Of a stretch of DNA of 64,000 nucleotides, positions 56,272 through 64,000 are shown in pieces; position 1 is the stretch's first letter; each line of letters starts with the position of its first letter. This DNA comes from JAHEEL01 sp942491345 (GTDB taxonomy: Bacteria; Actinomycetota; Acidimicrobiia; Spongiisociales; UBA5794), in contig CALOAN010000010.1 in the NCBI GenBank assembly GCA_942491345.1, forward strand, positions 62,001-126,000. The letters run 5' to 3'. The translations under genes were made by a program, and so were the position numbers. The notes below the pieces were generated by a model. The model did no database searches. It worked only from the letters and a program-made list of their open reading frames with translations, and was not told the origin of the DNA.

Positions 56272-57230
56272 GGCCGATGCTCGGAATGACTAGTTCATCC
56301 AACCGGGGATCGAAAGTACGACGTGGAGCGGGTCAGCGAGTGCCCTCAGGGCGATGTGGCTCGTAGACGCCGAGTGCGGGGATTAAACACGATCGCGTTA
56401 GTGATCCTGCCCGGATTGCGTCGACAACGGCCGAATCCGATTCGGGATCTCGAAGATCCCTCGACGATGATGAGACCTCCGATGATCTGCATATGATCGC
56501 AACGATGAGCGTGATGACAGGCAGGGGAGCGATGGCCGCAGCACGTGGACGCTGACGATGCGACGGTGCGACAGGCCCTTCCCCTCCGCCGTCTTGACGG
56601 ACAGACTCGGCATCGTGGACCGCACCTCGGCGGAGGGCGGGCGGGTCGTGTAGGCGGTGGCGCCGGCGGCGAGCGCCGCCGGCGGGACAAACTGGTCCGG
56701 GCCTAGGCTATCCCGCTGTTCGGAAGCTAGCGTAGTCGGGTCCGATGTGCGTCTGCAGGGCGAAGGCAACCGCCGTCACCAGGAATCGCGAATGAGACCA
56801 GGCGTCGCCGCCCCAGGCCATCGCTGCGCGACACGACTCCGGGTGAGGGCAGCAGTGCGAGGCCGAAAGCCCCGGTGCCATAAACAACCTGAATCGGCAT
56901 CGCGAAGCCGACGAGACGCAGAGTTATCGGCGACGGCCATGCGATGATCTCGCAGACGGTCTCGCCTCTGGTGCTGAGGCGGGGAAGTCGAGTCGGGACG
57001 CTTTCCGAGGAACTTGACGTACTGGATGTAGAAGGGATCATCGAGACCATAGTGCCACGCAGCCACTCTGACCAGCACCTCGGAGCGAAAGGCGAGCCGT
57101 AAGCCGAGGCAGGGCCCGGATCCGGGTCGCCCGGGGGTGACGTCGTCAGCGCATGCAGGAGAGCGACGCCATCAGCGTCGTAGATGCCGTGCACCCGCGA
57201 ATGTGCCGAATTATTCAGCCCAGGCTCGCT
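56272..57230 (-). pseudogene. Mirror copy of the DppB-type permease (broken)
   Basis: Fragments such as PSLSVKTAEGKGLSHRRIVS and YGLDDPFYIQYVKFLG (minus strand, different frames) correspond to the gene at 53667-54614. Multiple indels interrupt it. Confidence 0.8.
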
Positions 57231-57505
57231 TCACCGCGACCTGCAACCTCAGCGGCCAGATCAGCAGCGGCCACGCGGCGCCAAGCTGCATCATTCAAGC
57301 TGGCCGACCGATCGGTCTCGGGCTCGCTCCAGTACGATCATGCCGTGGCAACGCTCGGTGGTCGACACCGTAAACCGACGGCGTCTGCTGCGGAGCGATT
57401 TCGCAAGATTCCTGCGACCACTCAGGTTCCGGGGCATCTGCAATCGTGTGTATTCCGACGAGGACTTTTCGGACTGCTGTTCCAGAGAGGGTGTTGTTCT
57501 TCCAA

Positions 57506-58132
57506 TGAGATTCAGTGCACCTTGTTTCGAGTTCCGGGTATTGGGCTGGTCAGCTCGATGCAGTACGACGTGACCGCTATCGCCTCCCTCGCCTACCGCT
57601 GCAAGAGGTTCGGGGAGTAAGCGTCGAGACCTACCTCGTCTCAGCCGCCTCGACCGACCCGAACCCGAAGGTGAGGGAGGGATCGTCTCGATATCCAAGT
57701 CCCCCATCTCGACGCCGCGAGGGATTCGAGGCGGTGGGAGCTGCAGCTGAAGACAAATTTTCCCATACCGGTATCCGTGATCCGCGGCGGCTCCTACTCC
57801 GCATCCTCCGAGAGTTCGCTCCGGATCTCGATCCGGGAGAGCTACGCATGCGAGCACGGATTCCTCGGGCGACGGTATCGTGGCGCCACGATGGCGACTT
57901 GGACGCGATCGGGTTTTTGAAACAGCGGGGATCTCGGCCGTGAATAACTGTATCAGCGATCTTGCGCCACGTGTCAATGCGCGGGCGCGGACTTGCTCCG
58001 GATAGCCGCCTTGTGAATCGACCGCCCTCGGGCCGCTGCGCGAGACCAGGCACGCGACCCGGCCTCGATGCTTATGTAAGCACCAACTATCCTGCTGTCG
58101 ATCGAACGGGCGATTTGAAGGACCGCCCCTAG
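57506..58132 (+). pseudogene. Mirror copy of the CYTH-like gene (broken)
   Basis: CFEFRV, VETYLVSAASTDPNPKVRE and the terminal GRPPLAHR-type codons match the left-arm gene 52802-53398 with shifts between frames. Confidence 0.75.
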
Positions 58133-58157
58133 CTCACAGATTCAGGAGGAGAACAAC

Positions 58158-58634
58158 GTGGCGACCGAGATCGAACGCAAATACCTCGTTGTGGATGATG
58201 CCTGGCGCTCCCAAGCGGTCGGCACCGTATTCCGGCAGGGGTACCTACTCGGCAATCAAAAAAAAACGCACCATCCGCGCGTCCGTTGCGGGCGGGCGCG
58301 GGCTCCTGACCGTAAAAGAGCATCACCGTTGGTAGCCGTCCGAAGCGAGTTCGAACATGTGATCACGGGTGCCGACGCCGATCAACTACTCGACGGGCTG
58401 ATGCGAGCGGCCAGCGCGTCGGAGAAGACTCGCTGCAAGTCGAAGCGGGAGGGACGCCGCCTGGGACGCCTTCGCGCCGCCCGAACGGGGGAGCTCTGAT
58501 CACCGCCGGTGGCGAACTCGACGATGAGGACCAAGAAGATTGCGCTGCCCGGCTGGGTCGAGGGGGAAGTCACGCACGAGCCGCGCTCGCCCGGCTCCGG
58601 CCTGAACTCGCCCATCCGTTCTCCGGATTGGTAG
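58158..58634 (+). pseudogene. Mirror copy of the CYTH gene (broken)
   Basis: The first 30 codons (MATEIERKYLVVDDAWRSQA) are identical in sense to the left-arm gene, and AGGAGGAG precedes the GTG. A run of nine A after residue 34 and further indels then destroy the frame, a pattern of homopolymer miscalls. Confidence 0.8.
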
Positions 58635-58954
58635 GCGGGAATCCGCCGCCTCGAGCTGCGAGACCGGCGGGTGGCGCAGTCCAGGCGCATCGCTCCCTAC
58701 CAGCCCTCTGCCCATTCAATCTGATTCTCCCCTCGGGGAGGTGACGCCGTCGGCGGCGGAGAGCAGCCCGCGTCGCCGCCGACTTGGAACCGTGGATTCA
58801 GGCTTCGTGAGGGGACGAGGAGACTGAGGGCGAGGAATCCATGGAGGGATTCTCGTTGCGGCAAGTCGCTTCGTCTTGGGAGGCCTCGGGGCGGCCGGGT
58901 ACGGTGGCAGGGACGCAAGTCGCTGCGCCACAGGGCATCCGAAGGGAGCAGGCT

Positions 58955-61900
58955 GTGGGGGATGGGACTGGCACGGGCGATCACCATCGGATCGATCGTG
59001 TTGACAGTAGCGTCCCTTTCCGTAGCCGTTCTGTTCGCTCGCAAAGCCAGCCGCATCCGGATCGGATTCGACGTCGCCGTGCAAGCTGCCGTGGGCGTCA
59101 TCGCGATTCTGGTCATGGCGGCCATCACCAACGTCACCACTCCCCTCTACTCGGTCTTCCTCGCAATCGCCGGAGGACTGGCGCTCGGCTTCGGCCAGGG
59201 CTCGAAATCCCCTGGAGGTGACCAGCAACGAGCGCGGCCTCCATCTCGAAGCGGAGCCTGATCGGGATCGCCCTCTGGGGTGCGGGCATCGTTGTGGATG
59301 CAAGCGGCGGGAATCGCATCGCGCACCGGTATGGTGAAGCTCAGTCGGAAACGATGGCGTGGTTCAGCGTGTGCCTCGGGGTGGGACTGCTCGTCGGCCT
59401 GGACCGGCCCGACGCGGCCGGGCCCTCGCCGGAGCGATCGCGCGTGTGGCGTGCGGCGATGCTCCTCGCCGTGCTGATCCTGCCCTCAGCGGCATTCGTG
59501 GGCGGGGCGGCAGTGCCGGCGGTGGCTGACACCCCATTGCTCACCGACGACCGAAGAATGTGCGACCTCCCTCGTGCCGTGAAACGAGCAACTTGTTTGC
59601 CGCGACGGGCCTACTCCGGCCGCGATCCTCACACAGGGTCATGACTCCGGAGTCACCAGCCCCTGCCCATTTTCCGGTTGGCGAACGCCGTCGCGCGTGC
59701 ATGTCGGAGGGCTACGGAGACCCTTACACTGCGAGGGGTTCACCGTCAATACACGTGTCTACCACTTCCTCCGGCAGAGCATCGCCATTCAACGCCCAGA
59801 CGCCGCCGAAGTGGCCGCAAACGAGGCTTGTACGCGCCCCGAGTGGGAGCAGGCCCAAGAGTCGATGGTGCGGGGTCTTATCAGTCCAGCGAGTCATAGG
59901 GATCGAGGACCGCTGGACGAGTACGACGTCGTCAGATCCTATTGGATTACATTCTCGACCATCGTGTCATGATGACTACCAAGAGCCCGTTCATGCTCTA
60001 CGGTGTCGCCAAGACGCCCTTGGTTCAACTGCGGACCGGAAGCGTGCCACCGGACACGCGAACCGGATGAATTCTCGATCGACACTACTCCATTCGCGAT
60101 GGCCGACATGTCCACAACATCGATGCCTCACCTCGCTGCAACGGAACCACCCCACCCGAAGCGGTCGACGAAGAGTCCACTACATCCGTTGGAGTCGCCG
60201 AACCTGACGACGACGACTCGGCGAGCGAGACCGAAGCCACCCAGCAGGACCAGGACACTGCGTTGCCACCGAACACCGACGGCGGATCCGCGGACGACTT
60301 CAGCGAACCCGAAGAAGCCGCCGATTGCAAGGTCGCCGGGCTGGTCGCCGCCGCGGCGATTGGTCTGATCACGGCGGCGAGGCCTCTGGTGAGATCAGGC
60401 GCATTATCGGGGGCATGGGAGGCAGCGGACCCGCAACGGTGCCGCCACAGGAACCGTTCATCGACCCGTACGACCAGAAGCCGCTCGCCGTCGATCCGGA
60501 ATCCGGCATGGTCGGTGGCCGTGGGACGGAGGTGAGGGTCGCTGGGTCGACCCATCGGTGGTTCCTTCGGCTCCCTCAATGGAACCGCGAACTCGACGCG
60601 GAGACGGCGCGGCGGGTTGCTATCCACGAAGCCCGCGATTCAGAACACTAGAGCGATCTCCAGATCGGATCGCACGGTGCGACGCAGAGGATGCTGGCGC
60701 GCTGGGCAACCGACCAAGCAGCGGCCCGACGCGCCGATCGGCGCGTTGGCGGCGCCGAAGGTCGGATGGAGAAGGCGAACGCCAACTCACTCGAGTCCTG
60801 GACCGAATACGAGCAGCGTCGCCGACCAGGGTTATGCCACCGACGCCAATATCTGTACCGAAGCCCTCGAGATCGCCAACGACTGCGCACCCACTGGGAC
60901 ACGATGCAGCGCAGCACCGAGGCGGACTGGAGTCCGAATCCACCAGAACCATGCGACGATCGTCGAGGTCAACAGCTAAGATGCCGCAGCGTGATCAACC
61001 TGGTCGCTGCCGGGGATCTTCGGAGCCGCCGAGTGCCGATATACGGCAGGGCGAAATGGCCACCATCGGGAAGTACGCTACGTTAGGTGCCGGGCTGGAG
61101 TCGAAGCTGGCGGTAGTGGCCGGCAGCTGGGGAAGGCCGGGCAAGCCAGGTGCGAGCAAGATCGGTGGATCATTGAGCGGAGGGCGCCAACGCTGCGTCG
61201 GGGACGCTCATCCACGGTGGCACGCTGGAGGATGCATCGACCTCGGCCAAGGTTGGGTTCGCGGCCGGCGGTGCCGGGGCGGCATGGTTGAGACGGCGGC
61301 CGCGTTCGGCCGCCTTACCCCCTGCGGACCTCCCCACGATCGATTCGCTCCGGAGGTCCATGCGCCGGCTATGACACACCTTTCAACCCGAGATTGCGGC
61401 GCGCCCGACCATGCGTGCTGGAGTGATGCCGAATCGGGTGCCGACGATTCAGGTGCGACCTGGTGGGACGCGACCCGGCCACGACCAGCCACGTCGAGCC
61501 CCGCCACGTCGATACGAACGATCCCCGCCATGACGGCCCGGCAGGCCGGCTGAGCAGGTGCACACTCCGCCTTCCCGATTGGTGGGAAGAACCGCAGAAG
61601 GTCCTCGAGACCCAGGGCACCCTGGTGCGTCCGCAGTCCGAACTCCCGCCGGGGTCACCGGTCGATGCTTTCGAGGGGCAGTCGTCGACACCGCCACGGA
61701 AGGCGCCTCCGATCTACGCCGCCGATACGTCCAGCCGTCGATGAACCCGGAGGGGCCGATCCCGCTCCTGCAGTCGACCTGGTCACGCGACCCGTCCGAG
61801 TACATGCCCGTCGACGACTCACCCGGTGTCCGCCCACCACCTGAACCACCGCCTGCGTCACACGGTCGATGCTTTCGAGGACAGCCGTCGACACCGCCAC

Positions 61901-63578
61901 TGGAGGCGCCTCCGAGTACGCAGCGTCGATGACGTCCAGCCGTCGATGTCCCGGAGGCCGATCCGGATTCAGCCGGACTGGTCACGGCGACTCCGTCGAC
62001 GAATACATGCCCGTCGACGGTGACTCACCCAGAGTCCGCCCACCGCCCGAACCACCGCACCCGTGGCACCAGCCGACGTCGTAGAAGGGGACCGATCCCG
62101 GGTTCGAAGTCGAACTGGTCACGCGACCCGTCCGAGTACATGCCCGTCGACGACTCACACGGTGTCCGCCCACCACGCGAACCACCGCCGGCGTCACCGA
62201 TCGACGTCGTAGAAGGGCCGATCCGGGTTCGAAGTCGGACTAGTCGCCGACCACCGAGTCCATGCCCGAAGGCGACTCACACGGTATCCGCCCACCACCC
62301 GAACCACCGCCCGTGGCACCAGCCGATGTCATCTGAAGGGCCGATCCCGGCCTCGAAGTCGACCGGGTCACGCGACCCGTCCGAATAGCATGCCTGGTCG
62401 ACGACTCACCCAGGTCCGCCCACCACCCGAACTGCACGCCCGCGGCACCAGCCGACGTCGTAGAAGGGCCGATCCCCTGCTCGAAGTCGGACTGATCACG
62501 CAACTGGTCCGAATACATGCCTCGTCGACGACTCACCCGGTGTCCGTGCCCACCACCCGAAACCACCACCCGTGGCACCAGCCGACGCCGGTGGAACGCC
62601 GCCGCTGGGTGATCTTCCCGAGCGGACGCCCCCAACCGGCGATCAGCTACTCGAGCAGGCTCGATCCAGAATGCCGGGATCGGAGACCGTCGACAAGGCG
62701 ATGGGCCAGCCAGCCATCCCGTTCCGGCGACCTGGGTCCGCAACCCGCTGCTGGCGCTTCTGCAGGAGCCGCCTGAAGGATCGATGTCGACGCCGAGGGA
62801 TGTTTGGTCATTGGGAACCTGGAGGTTGGAGCCCTCGATCCCGAGACCGGAATGCTGACGAACCAGCGGGGGAGCGGACGCGATCGCCATGGACGATGAG
62901 ACTCCACCTCCCGTCGGCTATCTCGAAGAGCCCGACACGACGTACCGGTCTGGCTCCGGTCTGCAACGGCCAGAGGGCGAGCTTGTCGGCCATGTCGACC
63001 CGTCCGGCCGAAGCGATGATCACCGGAGACCTCACTCCAGTCGGCATCGATGCCGACGGCAACCTGTTCCCTACGACCCACCCCAGCCCCGGCCCCGGCG
63101 GGCGTCGCCCCGCTCCATCGGAGGGCGTCATCGGCCAAGGCGCAAGATACGTGGCGATCCTGCGCCCGTCACCGGCGCCAGCGCACCTCGGTACGCCCAG
63201 CCGAGGTGGAGCCGGTGTCCGGGCCGCTCGAACGTTCACCCGACCGGCTCGGCCTCGGTGACAGCGTCGAGGTCCCGAGCGTCGTCAGAACTGGACATCG
63301 AAGCCTCGGACTCCCGTGGCTCGACACCGACGGCGCTCCTACCAGCCTGGTTGAGCCGGGGCTCCCGAGAGATCCACTTCGACCCGGATGGCAACCCGCT
63401 CTTCGCTCAGAGGACCTTCCGGCTGAGCCGGCCATCCGGCGAGGCGGAGGAATCAGCGCTCCGGTGCAGGAGGTCTGCGACTCCTCCGTCAACCACCACC
63501 CGTTGACTGGCGAAGGCGCTCCGACGGCGGCACCGCCGGTCGGCGAACCCGGGTCCGTCAGGAGCGGCGACGTCGTGA
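58955..63578 (+). pseudogene. Mirror copy of the giant Pro-rich repeat protein gene (broken)
   Basis: LARAITIGSIVLTVASLSVAV, MAWFSVCLGVGLLVG, AGLVAAAAIGLIT, DPSEYMPVDDSPGVRPPPEPPP and AQRTF appear in left-arm order but in changing frames. The repeat units are recognisable yet each has its own errors, unlike the near-identical units on the left. Confidence 0.8.
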
Positions 63579-64000
63579 CCGGCGATCTCTACTCCGAGCT
63601 GACCCGGCCGGAAGTAGCGTGGCTGGTCGACACCAACGGTGAACTCCCACCGACCTCGCCGGTCGCATCGTTTGGCGGACTCGGCGAGGAGGCGGGTGCG
63701 GAAACCCCGGCCGCCCGCGGTCTCGCCGGCGAGCGCATGGGGCCAGGCGTTCACGGCGCTGAGGATCCTCGGACACGCGCCAGGGTCACGGTTCCCGGCG
63801 CAACATAGCAGCTCGGTCGTTGCGTCCTTCTGGGCGGTGGGCCCCAGGTCGGCGGGCTCGTCGGATGCTGGCTGGAGGGCGACGGTTTGCGAGTGTCGTC
63901 TCCCTCTGGTCCGAAACCGACGTGGTCTCGCTGATTTCCCAGGTGGCGTTGTCCTCCTCCAGAGGACCACGCCGATATCGACGCCATCATCCTCAGTGTG
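63575..64000 (+). pseudogene. Mirror copy of the SH3-like membrane protein gene, start only
   Basis: TGDLYSELTRPEVAWLVDTN corresponds to the left-arm protein's first residues with one codon lost (LL to L); frameshifts follow near 63,720 and 63,800. The window ends inside it. Confidence 0.8.

Larger units (their letters stand above)
55489..64000. repeat. Degraded inverted copy of about 46,925-55,475 (probable fold-back artefact)
   Basis: Read as reverse complement, this half follows the left half gene by gene: metF, the permease, both CYTH genes, the giant membrane/repeat protein and the SH3-like protein. By eye, agreement is roughly 75-85 percent near 57-58 kb and better near 63.6-64.0 kb, with scattered single-base indels and homopolymer errors in every gene and intergenic gap. 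All frames are broken. No spacer separates the arms. Uniform damage and a hinge inside a gene favour a read/assembly fold-back over a biological duplication. Confidence 0.85.

Noticed and set aside
55489..64000. New genes in the right arm, for example small frames near 59-63 kb
   Set aside because: All are broken mirror copies of left-arm genes and should not be annotated as gene content.

Overview
The window (about 64 kb, high GC, many GTG starts) comes from an actinobacterium, probably a deep-branching, Acidimicrobiia-like lineage. The order argS-lysA-hom-thrC-rho-rpmE-prfA-prmC-sua5-(glyA)-atp operon matches the actinobacterial block known from Mycobacterium (argS to atpC). Here a YqhQ-like gene sits between rpmE and prfA, glyA and a DUF2079 membrane protein replace rfe, and thrB is missing. 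Rho carries the Arg-rich insert usual in Actinobacteria. No integrase, transposase or CRISPR array was seen.

Layout. 1-210: end of a YqeY-like gene. 308-6424 (minus): a tightly coupled four-gene sulfur/respiratory operon (octaheme tetrathionate-reductase-type cytochrome, heptaheme/cytochrome b fusion, split YeeE/YedE pair with a Cys-less rhodanese domain) behind a CRP/GlxR-type palindrome. 6425-8068: repeat-rich non-coding DNA (MITE-like palindromes, a 53-bp G-rich tandem array, tandem copies of a tRNA 3' end) beside tRNA-Arg(CCG). 8198-22531: amino-acid biosynthesis, translation and termination genes. 22683-29802: complete ATP synthase operon. 30225-31568: three small minus-strand genes (membrane protein, SRPBCC, HIT). 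31772-40673: secreted proteins sharing a C-terminal FG-GAP-like module, a CapA-like lipoprotein and a decayed fourth copy of the module. 40944-44179: nucleotide-sugar genes. 44202-51981 (minus): three envelope genes (Pro-rich protein with a solute-binding domain, SH3-like membrane protein, very large Pro-rich repeat protein interrupted by two frameshifts). 52312-55475: CYTH protein, CYTH-like protein, lone DppB-type permease and a truncated metF.

From the 13-G run at 55476-55488 to the end, the sequence is an error-filled reverse complement of about 46,925-55,475. Every gene there is a broken mirror copy. The hinge lies inside metF and changes are spread evenly over coding and non-coding DNA, so this is most likely a sequencing or assembly fold-back at a contig end. 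Nothing after 55,475 should be counted as independent gene content.

Intergenic DNA holds at least three dispersed repeat families: double-hairpin palindromes with compensatory stem changes (eight copies), GAGAC/GTCTC-rich arrays (five places), and a CCTCCCCC palindrome family linked to a conserved GAAGCCTGAATCCACGG box. Most lie just after gene ends.
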